Below are positions 54,472 through 63,133 of a stretch of DNA of 64,000 nt, one piece after another. This DNA is from Mycolicibacterium sp. YH-1 (GTDB taxonomy: Bacteria > Actinomycetota > Actinomycetes > Mycobacteriales > Mycobacteriaceae). The notes under the pieces were generated by a model, which saw only the letters and a list, made by a program, of their open reading frames with translations, was not told where the DNA came from and did no database searches. The DNA is taken from assembly GCF_022557175.1 (NCBI RefSeq), contig NZ_CP092915.1, positions 682,001-746,000 of the forward strand, written 5' to 3'. The first letter of the stretch is position 1. Every line of letters starts with the position of its first letter. A program made the position numbers and the translations under genes.

Positions 54472-55403
54472 CGGTGCCCCCACCATCGGATCCGCGCCAG
54501 CCAGACTCGCTGGAATCGGATGAGGACAACCCCAACAGCGACGTCCACGAAGAGACCGGCCACGAAGACACCGGACCCTTGCGCATTCCCGCGGAACCGC
54601 CTGTCGAGCAACCTGATTGGGAGGTCGTGGAGGACGAGTGGCATGCCGAGTCGGGGGTTGACCAGCTGCCCCCCGACTTACTCACTCCAGACCCCGTACC
54701 GGATTTCGGCCACCGCGTAGAGCATCCGTCGCGACCCATCCGTCGCTTCGAGCCCCACGACGATGGCCCGTGGTCGGGTGAGTTTGCGCCGCCACCGCCT
54801 CCGGTGATCCCGCGCCAGGTGCCGATCCGGGTCAAGCCCAATATCCCCGTGCGCCCCATCGCGATCGCGGCCGCGGTCGTCGTGATCCTGGGCGGACTTG
54901 GTTTCTGGATGTTCGGCTCGTCCGACGACGATGCATCGCCGGCGGAGCCGACGACCACGACGTCGGCAGCACCGGTCGCCGACGCCCGGGAGCGACTGCG
55001 CGCGCTGCTGCCCCCTGGCTACTCCGATGCCGCCTGCGAGCCCGTTGCGACCCCGAAGGGCGCTGTGGCCAAGTTCGGCTGCGAGCGCAACCTCGATGAG
55101 GGCGGCCCTCCGTTGGCGACCTACACGCTGGTCCCCGACAAGGCGTCGCTCAAGGCCGCGTTCGACGACATCATCAAGGGGTCCAACGTCGTTGTCTGCC
55201 CGGGCTCGATCCAGTCACCCGGCCCCTGGCGGCGAAATGCCACCCCTCAGAAGGTCGCGGGCACGCTGTTCTGCGGATACCAACGGGACCTCCCGCTCGT
55301 GGCGTGGACCGACGACGCCGAACTGTTGGTCAGTGCGATCCGCGGCGACGAGAAGGGGCCGACGCTGCCCCAGCTCTACACCTGGTGGACATCGCACTCC
55401 TGA
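54468..55403 (+). CDS. Single-pass membrane protein with extracytoplasmic domain
   Basis: A 311-residue protein. An acidic, proline-rich cytoplasmic N-terminus (about residues 1-120), one transmembrane helix (PIAIAAAVVVILGGLGFWMF, about 128-147), a Thr/Ser linker and a C-terminal globular domain of about 150 residues with four cysteines (DAACEP, FGCER, VVCPGS, LFCGYQ). This layout resembles the extracellular halves of mycobacterial membrane kinases, but no kinase is present. GTG start. Possibly linked to the two ESX-like genes upstream; function unknown. Confidence 0.7.
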   Translation: MTVPPPSDPRQPDSLESDEDNPNSDVHEETGHEDTGPLRIPAEPPVEQPDWEVVEDEWHAESGVDQLPPDLLTPDPVPDFGHRVEHPSRPIRRFEPHDDGPWSGEFAPPPPPVIPRQVPIRVKPNIPVRPIAIAAAVVVILGGLGFWMFGSSDDDASPAEPTTTTSAAPVADARERLRALLPPGYSDAACEPVATPKGAVAKFGCERNLDEGGPPLATYTLVPDKASLKAAFDDIIKGSNVVVCPGSIQSPGPWRRNATPQKVAGTLFCGYQRDLPLVAWTDDAELLVSAIRGDEKGPTLPQLYTWWTSHS

Positions 55404-55510
55404 TCCGTGCCGATATCGGGCTTGATATGACGGGCCCATATGACGATGGCCGCCGACCTGCCCGGAGGCAGATCGGCGGCCACTGACGTGTCGTATCGCG
55501 TCGACGAGGA

Positions 55511-56503
55511 TCAGCTCGGCGGCGGCACCACCACAGTGGTGGTGGGTGCGGCCGAGGCCGGCGTGCCGTGCGACACGGGTGCATCCGACTGGGCTGGAAC
55601 CTCTTGAGCTGCAGCGGGAACCGGTGCGGGCTCACCCTGTGTGCCCGCCGGAAGCGGTGTGCCCTGGCTGCCTGCGGGGACCGGTGCGCCCTCGGCGGCC
55701 GGGACGGCTGCGGGTACGCCAGCGGTGGCGGGCGTGCCCTCGGCGGCCGGGACAGCTGCGGCGGCCGGCGTGCCCTCGGCGGCCGGGACGGCCTCCGCCA
55801 GCGGAGTTCCCGAGCTGCCCGCAGGAAGCGGCGCGCCGGGAACGGTACCGGCGCTCGCGGGAAGCGGAGCGCCCTCGGTCACAGTACTCGGCTCGACGAT
55901 CGTGCCTTCGGGCTTGGTCTCGACCGAGGCGGGCGAGGCTGCCGGGGTCGACGCGGTCTGGCCGCCCCGCGTGGACGGTGAGGACTGGGTGGGCTGCGGA
56001 GCCGGAGGCGTCCACACCAGCAAGTCATTGCCACCTGCGTTGTACACCACGCTGTCCGGCTGTGCGCCGGTCACGTCGAAGTAGATCTTGCCGCTGGTCT
56101 CCTGGCCCTGGGACAGAGTCGACGGGTTGACACCCTCGGGGGTGGCGACACCGAACAACGCCCGGTAGGTCTGGCCGTCCTTCGCGCGCGCATTGAAGTT
56201 CGACACGAAGGGAGTGGCGCCGCCCTGGATGGCCTGGTCGGTGGCGGTGACCTCCCAAAGGGTGCCGGCCGCCTGGTACGGAATGACGTCGGTGCTCTGC
56301 TTGAGGCCCGTCACGGTCCAGCCCTGAACGACGTTGCCCTCCACCAACTTGCCCTGGGAACCGATCGGTTGGGTGGTGGGGGCTGCTGCGGCGGCACCCT
56401 CTGCGGCTACCTCTGCGGCGGCGATGCCCGCGCCGGCGACGCCGATCGCACCTGCGGCGACCGCAGCGGCGGCCAACTTGGTTATCGTCATGGTGTACTT
56501 CAC
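55511..56503 (-). CDS. MPT63-like secreted protein with repetitive tail
   Basis: A 330-residue protein. Signal peptide with cleavage near residue 29 (AGIAAAEV), an MPT63/DUF1942-like beta domain (about 45-170: GKLVEGNVVQGWTVTGL, YQAAGTLWEVTATDQAI, GKIYFDVTG) and then a Pro/Ala/Glu/Gly-rich tail of about 150 residues. MPT63 itself is about 159 residues, so the tail is an addition. GTG start with AGGAGGGC upstream. Secreted antigen family of unknown function; the tail may span the cell wall. Confidence 0.8.
   Translation of the reverse strand: MKYTMTITKLAAAAVAAGAIGVAGAGIAAAEVAAEGAAAAAPTTQPIGSQGKLVEGNVVQGWTVTGLKQSTDVIPYQAAGTLWEVTATDQAIQGGATPFVSNFNARAKDGQTYRALFGVATPEGVNPSTLSQGQETSGKIYFDVTGAQPDSVVYNAGGNDLLVWTPPAPQPTQSSPSTRGGQTASTPAASPASVETKPEGTIVEPSTVTEGAPLPASAGTVPGAPLPAGSSGTPLAEAVPAAEGTPAAAAVPAAEGTPATAGVPAAVPAAEGAPVPAGSQGTPLPAGTQGEPAPVPAAAQEVPAQSDAPVSHGTPASAAPTTTVVVPPPS
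55686..55796 (-). repeat. Repeats in MPT63-like tail
   Basis: Three near-identical copies of a GC-rich segment containing CCCTCGGCGGCCGGGAC encode A-V-P-A-A-E-G-T/A-P repeats in the tail. They are in-frame and probably expand or contract by slippage. Approximate boundaries. Confidence 0.6.
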
Positions 56504-56894
56504 GGTTTCGTGCCCTCCTGAATCGTTTCGTCAATCATTTCGACTGGCGTCATCCCCCGACGGGAATGGTCACGTCAGTCGAAACTAGCAGCTCGACGCC
56601 GTCGGCTTGGGGGTACTCGTGAGTCGGTTGGGTACACCACAAGCCAGTGCGCGACAGCCCAATACCCAATTGGCTTTCGGCCAAAACATCGTTCGAGGTA
56701 TTGGTAATTGATGCTGCGCGAATTCATCGCAAAGGCGGGGCGGCATCGGTGACCAGCGCGAACGGGAGGATCTCTCGAATTCGTCGACGGCAGCAAGAGC
56801 CGCTGAATTCGCCAGCGCACCCCAGGTCTCCGTCGGTTACTTCGATGGCGGAGCCATTGCCGCAAGACTCGAGGTTAGTTCAAATCCCGCAGAG
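56504..56894. other. Non-coding gap between MPT63-like gene and hsd4B
   Basis: About 390 bp, less GC-rich than its surroundings. It must hold the promoter of the MPT63-like gene and the end of the kstD-hsd4B transcript. No clear terminator, operator or gene is seen; a short forward frame at 56647-56898 has no ribosome site and no recognisable sequence. Confidence 0.5.
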
Positions 56895-57755
56895 CTAAGC
56901 GGGAATCAACTCGACGCCGGCGAGTGCCACCGCGTCATCGCGTTCGGGTGCGGTGACGACCGCCTGGAAGCCATCGCCCGCCTTCCAGATGCTCACCTTG
57001 AGTGTCTCGCCCGGGAACACGACACCCGCGAACCGGGCGCCGTAGGTTCCCACCCGCGACGTGTCACCGTCGAGGAGCAGATCGGTCATGGCCTTGGCGG
57101 TCATGCCGTAAGTGCAGAGGCCGTGCAGGATTGGCCTTGGGAATCCCGCCGCCGAGGCGAACGCCGGATCGGAGTGCAGGGGATTGCGGTCTCCGCACAT
57201 CCGGTACAGCAGCGCCTGCTGCGGTGAGACCGGGATGGTCAGCTCGAAGTCCGGTGCCCGCGCAGGAGGTTCCGATGACGTCGACGGCCCGCGCTCGCCG
57301 CCGAAGTCGCCCTCGCCGCGAGCGAAGATGGACCGCTTCTGGGTCCACAACACAGCCCCCTCGGGTGATTTCACCGTCGTCTCCGACCAGATCACCGCGG
57401 CCTTGCCCTTGTCCCAGATGTCGGTGAACCGGGTCACGGCGATACCCGTTCCCGACGCCGGGATGGGACCCGGAACCGTCACGGCCTCGCTGCCGTGCAG
57501 CACCCTGCTCAGCTCGATGTCGATGCCCGGGAACTTAACCGCCGGAGGCTCTGTCATGTGGAAGCTCTGTGCAACGTTGCCGAACGTCGGAAGCACCTGC
57601 GGCTTGTCGTCGATCAGGTAGCGCAACTCGCGTGGATCCATGGGATCCGAGCCTGCACCGAGGCCGAGGTGGTAGAGCTGCACATCGCTACTAGTCCAAG
57701 AGAATTCGGCCGGGGGCAGCTCCGCACCCAATGCAACGTCGAGGTCGATTGGCAC
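56895..57755 (-). CDS. hsd4B: MaoC-type enoyl-CoA hydratase Hsd4B
   Basis: A 286-residue double hot-dog hydratase. The C-terminal half has the hydratase 2 motif GDRNPLHSDPAFASAAGF (about residues 188-205) and PILHGLCTYG. It matches Rv3538, next to kstD, and is expected to hydrate the C24 enoyl-CoA of the side chain. GTG start two bases after the kstD stop. Confidence 0.9.
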   Translation of the reverse strand: MPIDLDVALGAELPPAEFSWTSSDVQLYHLGLGAGSDPMDPRELRYLIDDKPQVLPTFGNVAQSFHMTEPPAVKFPGIDIELSRVLHGSEAVTVPGPIPASGTGIAVTRFTDIWDKGKAAVIWSETTVKSPEGAVLWTQKRSIFARGEGDFGGERGPSTSSEPPARAPDFELTIPVSPQQALLYRMCGDRNPLHSDPAFASAAGFPRPILHGLCTYGMTAKAMTDLLLDGDTSRVGTYGARFAGVVFPGETLKVSIWKAGDGFQAVVTAPERDDAVALAGVELIPA

Positions 57756-57757
57756 CG

Positions 57758-59440
57758 TTACTCCTTGCCTGCGAGGTGAAGCGCCGCCAGATATCCGAAG
57801 GCCATCGCGGGCCCAATCGTGCCGCCGGGCCCAGGATAGGTATGGCCCATCACCGGCGAACTTACGTTGCCCGCAGCGTACAACCCCTCGATGATCGAGT
57901 CGTCGTCTCGTAGCGCACGGCCGTGCACATCGGTGCGGACGCCGCCCTTGGTGCCCAGATCGCCCGGCACCATCTTCGCCGCGTAGTACGGGCCGTGGCT
58001 GATCTCGCCGAGGTTCGGGTTGGGCTTGTTGGTCGGATCGCCGTAGTAGCGGTCATAGGCGCTCTCGCCGCGCTTGAAGTCCTCGTCGACACCGCTGCGG
58101 GCGAAGCCGTTGAACCGCTCCACGGTCGCCTTGAAGGCGTCGGTGGGCAGCCCGGTCTTCTCGGCGAGCTCCTCGAGGGTGTCGGCCTTGACGATGACAC
58201 CGGACTCCAGCCACTTCTTCGGAATCCGTTGGCCGGGCTGAAGTCCGGCGAAGATGAACCGATCGCGGTACTGCTGGTCGAACACCAACCAGGCCGGGAT
58301 GTTCTCACCCGGTCCGGGACCCTGGCCGTGCTCGCCGCCGTACATGTGGTGGCACGCCTCGACGTACGGCATGGACTCGTTCATGAAGCGCTTGCCCGCC
58401 ATGTTCACGATGATCGAGCCGGGGGAGTTGCGCTCGGACAGGGCGAACCACGGTGAGTCCACGAGCGGGACCGTCGGACCCCACCAGGCGTCCTCCATGA
58501 TCTCCAGTGCCGCACCGAGTTTCTCGGCCGCCAGGATGCCGTCACCGGTGTTGGCCACCGCGCCGACGGTCCACTCGGTGGTGATCGGGGCGCGCTGGTA
58601 CTTCACCCGCATCTGCTCGTTGTGCTCGAAGCCGCCGCTACCGAGGATGACGCCGCGGCGGGCCTTGATCAATTGGGGCTCAGCGCTTTCGGGGCCATTC
58701 GTGTCGCGTACGTAGATACCCTTGACGACGCCGTTCTCGACGTAGAGGTCGGTCAGGGCGGTGTTCAGGAGGACCGGCACGCCCGCCTTCTGCAGCCCGA
58801 CGCGCAGCGGCGCGATGAGCGCACGGCCCATGCCGACCAGGTTCTTGCCGGTGGCCTTCGCCCACGTCGCCCTGATTCCGACCTTGAGGCTGCGGGCCAG
58901 CCCACGGGGGTGGCGCTTGAGCTGGTTGAGCCGGACGTAGTCCTGCTGCATCACGACCATGTTCATCGGGACCTTGCCGTACGGCGGCTCCAGGCCCTTC
59001 TCGTCGGGACCGAGCTTGCGCGCGTTGAACGGCTTGGGTTCGACCGACCTGCCGGTGGGCTTGCCGCCCGCCGTCTCGGGGTAGTAGTCGGAGTACCCGG
59101 GCACCCAGCACAGCTTGAGCGGCGAGTGCTTCAGCACGAACGACAGCATCTCGGGTCCGCGATCGAGATAGGTGTCGATCTTCTCCGCCGGGACGGCGTC
59201 ACCGATGATCGTGTGCAGGTAGGTACGTGCGGCTTCAGCGGTGTCCTTGACCCCGTCTCGCTGCAGAATCTCATTGTTTGGGATCCACACACCGCCACCT
59301 GACCGCGCAGTGGAACCTCCGTAGTGCGGGGCCTTCTCAACGACTACTGTCGAGAGTCCCTGGTGGGCGGCGGTGAGGGCAGCGACCATGCCGGCCGCGC
59401 CACTGCCGACCACGACGACGTCGTACTCCTGCTCAGTCAT
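57758..59440 (-). CDS. kstD: 3-ketosteroid delta1-dehydrogenase KstD
   Basis: A 560-residue flavoprotein. The FAD loop VVVGSGAAGM is at about 9-18, HYGGSTARSGGGVWIPNNE near 40, and the C-terminal FAD segment PGPGGTIGPAMAFGYLA near 540. KstD introduces the 1,2-double bond in ring A of 3-ketosteroids. The start MTEQEYD matches the M. tuberculosis protein and leaves only one base between it and the KstR site. Confidence 0.94.
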   Translation of the reverse strand: MTEQEYDVVVVGSGAAGMVAALTAAHQGLSTVVVEKAPHYGGSTARSGGGVWIPNNEILQRDGVKDTAEAARTYLHTIIGDAVPAEKIDTYLDRGPEMLSFVLKHSPLKLCWVPGYSDYYPETAGGKPTGRSVEPKPFNARKLGPDEKGLEPPYGKVPMNMVVMQQDYVRLNQLKRHPRGLARSLKVGIRATWAKATGKNLVGMGRALIAPLRVGLQKAGVPVLLNTALTDLYVENGVVKGIYVRDTNGPESAEPQLIKARRGVILGSGGFEHNEQMRVKYQRAPITTEWTVGAVANTGDGILAAEKLGAALEIMEDAWWGPTVPLVDSPWFALSERNSPGSIIVNMAGKRFMNESMPYVEACHHMYGGEHGQGPGPGENIPAWLVFDQQYRDRFIFAGLQPGQRIPKKWLESGVIVKADTLEELAEKTGLPTDAFKATVERFNGFARSGVDEDFKRGESAYDRYYGDPTNKPNPNLGEISHGPYYAAKMVPGDLGTKGGVRTDVHGRALRDDDSIIEGLYAAGNVSSPVMGHTYPGPGGTIGPAMAFGYLAALHLAGKE

Positions 59441-59441
59441 G

Positions 59442-59455
59442 TAGAACACGTTATA
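59442..59455. promoter_or_regulatory. KstR operator between kstD and hsaE
   Basis: TAGAACACGTTATA fits the KstR consensus TnnAACnnGTTnnA. It is one base from the kstD ATG and overlaps a forward -10-like TAGAAT (59454-59459), so it can block both directions. Confidence 0.88.
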
Positions 59456-59511
59456 GAATTGCCCGGCCGACCCACAACTGTGCCGGTCGAACAAACGAGG
59501 GGACTTCACGA

Positions 59512-60297
59512 ATGCTGTCCTTTGAGGTGCGCGACGAGCTGGCCGCCGAGCTGGCCCAGGCCGAGCGCAGCAAGGTGCCCATGAAACCGTTGACCGACGG
59601 GGTTCCTGGTATCGACGTCGTCGACGCCTACGAGATCCAGCTCATCAACATCCGGCAGCGGGTCGCCGAGGGCGCCCGCGTCATCGGCCACAAGGTGGGC
59701 CTGTCATCCGAGGCGATGCAGAAGATGATGAACGTCGACGAGCCCGACTACGGTCACCTGCTCGACGACATGGAGGTCTTCGAGGACGTCCCGGTCAAGG
59801 CGGGCCGCTTCCTCTATCCACGGGTCGAGGTCGAAGTCGGGTTCATTCTGGCCGACGACCTCCCGGGTGAGGGCTGCACCGAGGACGACGTGCTGGCCGC
59901 GACCGCCGCGTTCGCGCCGTCCATCGAGTTGATCGACACCCGGATCACCGACTGGAAGATCAAGTTGTGCGACACCATCGCCGACAACGCCTCGTCGGCG
60001 GGCTGGGTGCTGGGCAAGGAGCGCGTGTCGCCCAAGGACATCGACATCCGCAATATCGACGCCGTACTGAAGTGCAACGGTGAGGTCGTCGCCGAGGGGC
60101 GAAGTGACGCCGTGCTGGGTAATCCCGTGACCGCCGTGGCGTGGTTGGCCCGCAAGGTCGATCAATTCGGGGTGCGTCTGAAGGCCGGCGACATCGTGTT
60201 GCCGGGGTCGTGCACGCGTGCGATAGATGCACGTCCTGGTGACAATTTCGTGGCAGATTTCAACGGACTGGGTTCAGTTCGTCTTTCATTCGAGTGA
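59512..60297 (+). CDS. hsaE: 2-hydroxypenta-2,4-dienoate hydratase HsaE
   Basis: A 261-residue hydratase of the MhpD group: GHKVGLSSEAMQKMMNVDEPDYGHL near residue 62 and the metal-site VEVEVGFIL near 103. HsaE hydrates the dienoic acid (2-hydroxyhexadienoate in the steroid pathway) released from rings A/B. It starts the forward hsaE-hsaG-hsaF operon. Confidence 0.92.
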   Translation: MLSFEVRDELAAELAQAERSKVPMKPLTDGVPGIDVVDAYEIQLINIRQRVAEGARVIGHKVGLSSEAMQKMMNVDEPDYGHLLDDMEVFEDVPVKAGRFLYPRVEVEVGFILADDLPGEGCTEDDVLAATAAFAPSIELIDTRITDWKIKLCDTIADNASSAGWVLGKERVSPKDIDIRNIDAVLKCNGEVVAEGRSDAVLGNPVTAVAWLARKVDQFGVRLKAGDIVLPGSCTRAIDARPGDNFVADFNGLGSVRLSFE

Positions 60298-60321
60298 TGT
60301 TTCGAGTTTAGGAGCCGAACA

Positions 60322-61242
60322 ATGGCTGATAAAGCATCTGTGGCGATCGTGGGGTCGGGCAACATCAGCACCGATCTGTTGTACAAGTTGCTGCGTTCGG
60401 AGTGGCTCGAGCCGCGTTGGATGATCGGCATCGACCCGGAGAGCGAGGGCCTGGCCCGGGCGCGCAAGCTGGGCCTGGAGACCAGTCACGAGGGTGTGGA
60501 CTGGCTGTTGGGTCTGGACGAGAGGCCCGACATGGTGTTCGAGGCCACCAGCGCCTACGTTCACCGCGCCGCCGCGCCGCGGTACGAGGAGGCGGGCATC
60601 CGGGCCATCGACCTGACCCCTGCCGCCGTCGGCCCCGGCGTGATCCCGCCCGCGAATCTGCGTGCGCACCTGGATGCGCCGAACGTCAACATGGTCACCT
60701 GCGGTGGGCAGGCCACCATCCCCATGGTCTACGCGGTCAGCCGCGTCGTGGACGTGCCCTACGCCGAGATCGTGGCGTCAGTGTCGTCGGCGTCGGCGGG
60801 TCCGGGCACGCGGGCCAACATCGACGAGTTCACCAAGACCACGAGCAAGGGCGTCGAGGAGATCGGTGGTGCCGCTCGTGGCAAGGCGATCATCATCCTC
60901 AACCCCGCCGAACCGCCGATGATCATGCGCGACACCATCTTCTGCGCCATTCCAGAGGACGCAGATCAGGACGCGATCACCCGGTCGATCAAGGAGGTGG
61001 TGGCCGAGGTGCAGACCTACGTGCCCGGCTACCGGTTACTCAACGAGCCGCAGTTCGACCCACCGTCGGTGCACTCGGGTGGCTACGCGCTGGTCACGAC
61101 GTTCGTCGAAGTGGAGGGTGCGGGTGACTACCTGCCGCCCTACGCTGGAAACCTGGACATCATGACCGCCGCGGCGACCAAGGTCGGCGAGGAGATCGCC
61201 AAGGAACGGGTTACCGCCGCAACCGCTGGAGGCCAGGCATGA
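60322..61242 (+). CDS. hsaG: CoA-acylating aldehyde dehydrogenase HsaG
   Basis: A 306-residue dehydrogenase. NAD loop [12 protein letters not shown] near residue 9 and the catalytic cysteine near 127 in [12 protein letters not shown]. It converts propanal or acetaldehyde from HsaF to the acyl-CoA, with channelling in the HsaF-HsaG complex. It overlaps hsaF (ATGA). Confidence 0.92.
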   Translation: MADKASVAIVGSGNISTDLLYKLLRSEWLEPRWMIGIDPESEGLARARKLGLETSHEGVDWLLGLDERPDMVFEATSAYVHRAAAPRYEEAGIRAIDLTPAAVGPGVIPPANLRAHLDAPNVNMVTCGGQATIPMVYAVSRVVDVPYAEIVASVSSASAGPGTRANIDEFTKTTSKGVEEIGGAARGKAIIILNPAEPPMIMRDTIFCAIPEDADQDAITRSIKEVVAEVQTYVPGYRLLNEPQFDPPSVHSGGYALVTTFVEVEGAGDYLPPYAGNLDIMTAAATKVGEEIAKERVTAATAGGQA

Positions 61243-62300
61243 GCATCAGCGAAGAGATCTTCTTCAACCCCGTCTGGGACGTGCGGATGACCGATACGTC
61301 GTTGCGCGACGGTAGTCATCACAAGCGTCACCAGTTCACCAAGGACGAGGTGCAGTCCATCGTCGCGGCGCTGGACGCCGCCGGCGTCCCGGTCATCGAG
61401 GTCACCCACGGTGATGGCCTCGGTGGGTCGAGCTTCAACTACGGCTTCTCCAAGACGCCCGAGCAGGAACTGATCAAGCTGGCCGCCGAGACGGCCAAGG
61501 AATCCAAGATCGCCTTCCTGATGCTGCCCGGTTTGGGTACCAAGGACGACATCAAGGAAGCCCAGAACAACGGCGGGTCGATCTGCCGGATCGCCACACA
61601 CTGCACCGAGGCCGATGTCTCGATCCAGCACTTCGGCCTCGCGCGTGAACTCGGGCTGGAGACCGTGGGCTTCCTGATGATGTCCCATACCATTGCGCCG
61701 GAGAAGCTGGCCGCGCAGGCCCGCATCATGGCCGATGCGGGATGCCAGTGCGTTTACGTCGTGGACTCGGCGGGTGCCCTGGTGCTCGAAGGCGTGACCG
61801 ACCGGGTCGCCGCGTTGGTCGCCGAACTCGGGTCGGATGCGCAGGTTGGCTTCCACGGCCACGAGAACCTGGGTCTGGGCGTGGCCAACAGCGTGGCGGC
61901 CGTGCGGGCGGGAGCCAAGCAGATCGACGGCAGCACTCGCCGGTTCGGCGCCGGTGCGGGCAACGCGCCGGTGGAGGCCATGATCGGGGTGTTCGACAAG
62001 ATCGGCGTCAAGACCGGTATCGACTTCTTCGAGATCGCCGACGCCGCCGAGGACGTGGTTCGCCCTGCGATGCCCGCCGAGTGCCTGCTGGATCGCAATG
62101 CGCTGATCATGGGCTATTCCGGGGTGTACTCCAGCTTCCTCAAGCACGCCATCCGCCAGTCCGAGCGCTACGGCGTTCCGGCGCATCAACTGCTGCACCG
62201 TGCCGGTCAGCGCAAGCTCATCGGTGGCCAGGAAGACCAGCTCATCGACATCGCGCTGGAGATCAAGCGCGAGCAAGAGGCCGCAGCCACGGCTGGGTAG
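61239..62300 (+). CDS. hsaF: 4-hydroxy-2-oxoacid aldolase HsaF
   Basis: A 353-residue DRE-TIM metallolyase. The metal/base motif [14 protein letters not shown] is near residue 18, and the metal-binding [13 protein letters not shown] near 204. The C-terminal communication domain contacts HsaG. It cleaves 4-hydroxy-2-oxohexanoate to pyruvate and propanal. Last gene of the operon, followed by an inverted repeat. Confidence 0.93.
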   Translation: MSISEEIFFNPVWDVRMTDTSLRDGSHHKRHQFTKDEVQSIVAALDAAGVPVIEVTHGDGLGGSSFNYGFSKTPEQELIKLAAETAKESKIAFLMLPGLGTKDDIKEAQNNGGSICRIATHCTEADVSIQHFGLARELGLETVGFLMMSHTIAPEKLAAQARIMADAGCQCVYVVDSAGALVLEGVTDRVAALVAELGSDAQVGFHGHENLGLGVANSVAAVRAGAKQIDGSTRRFGAGAGNAPVEAMIGVFDKIGVKTGIDFFEIADAAEDVVRPAMPAECLLDRNALIMGYSGVYSSFLKHAIRQSERYGVPAHQLLHRAGQRKLIGGQEDQLIDIALEIKREQEAAATAG

Positions 62301-62324
62301 CCGTTGTTCGGTGCAAATCCTGTG

Positions 62325-62382
62325 CCGAGTGTGAATCTGACGACGCTCCGATAGGTAATCGCGTCGCCAGATTCACACTCGG
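62325..62382. terminator. Long inverted repeat after hsaF
   Basis: Arms CCGAGTGTGAATCTG (62325-62339) and CAGATTCACACTCGG (62368-62382) pair perfectly, and a second inner pair CGACGC/GCGTCG (62341-62346, 62361-62366) continues the stem. There is no U-run. It could be a hairpin terminator or a dispersed intergenic palindrome. Confidence 0.65.
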
Positions 62383-62535
62383 GATGAAAAACTTTCGACT
62401 CCCTGACACGCGAGCTGACCTGGGCGGACGCTTCCTCGTCCGCGCCGGGTCGGGTGTGCCGTGGTTTAGCCGACCCCGGTTCACGGTTAGGCCTAGGTCT
62501 GCGATCACCGCATCGCAGACCGAAGGGAGGGTCGA

Positions 62536-62961
62536 ATGACCCAGTACAAGATGACCGAAACGACCGTGCGACGCGGCCTGTACGGCATGCTCGCCGGCGG
62601 CCTGCTCAGTGGCATCGCATCCGCAGCCATCGCCATGCCGATGGCCAATGCCGAGCCCACCGAGCCCGCGCAGCCCACCGCCGGTTCGTGCTCCGTGAGC
62701 GATATGGCCACGACACAGAGTTCAGTGTCTGCGCTGATGAGCACATACCTGCAGGCTCACCCTGAGACCGACCAGGAACTCTCGGACATCGCCAAGCAGC
62801 CGGTGTCCCAGGCCACGCAGTCCTACCGCGCGTACTTCGCGGAGAACTCGCAGGTGGCCGATGAGTTGCGGGATATCCAGCAGCCCGTGACGGACCTGGC
62901 CAGCCAGTGCGGCACCCAGGTGACACCGAATTTGGTCACCGACGCGCTGAAGACCGCCTAG
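62536..62961 (+). CDS. Mycobacterial haemophore-family secreted protein
   Basis: A 141-residue protein with a signal peptide cleaved after about residue 34 (PMANA/EPT). A helical mature domain has CSVSDM...QSSVSALMSTYLQAHPETDQEL, YFAENSQVADELRDIQQP and a second cysteine in SQCGTQV. This pattern is that of the MHB haemophore family, which binds haem in the mycobacterial envelope. GGGAGG site upstream. No operon partner is seen. Confidence 0.82.
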   Translation: MTQYKMTETTVRRGLYGMLAGGLLSGIASAAIAMPMANAEPTEPAQPTAGSCSVSDMATTQSSVSALMSTYLQAHPETDQELSDIAKQPVSQATQSYRAYFAENSQVADELRDIQQPVTDLASQCGTQVTPNLVTDALKTA

Positions 62962-62993
62962 TCGCTGACCGCATGTCCTGAGTGAGTTCAGGA

Positions 62994-63033
62994 AGAGCCC
63001 ACCGCGTCGATCCCTCTAGACGCGGTGGGCTCT
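62994..63033 (+). terminator. Hairpin terminator after haemophore-like gene
   Basis: Perfect 15-bp stem AGAGCCCACCGCGTC / GACGCGGTGGGCTCT with a 10-base loop, followed by a short T-containing tail. Strong intrinsic terminator candidate, probably for the upstream gene. Confidence 0.85.
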
Positions 63034-63133
63034 TTCGTGTCCGGACACAGGACGGTGAGATGGCAGCGTTTTCAATTAGCTGTTTGGCGTTTCCGCCTTG
63101 ACCGGGCAGGGGTTGATAGTGTTTCCTGGTGTC

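Noticed and set aside
56647..56898. Short forward frame between the MPT63-like gene and hsd4B
   Set aside because: No ribosome site and no recognisable sequence; composition fits non-coding DNA.
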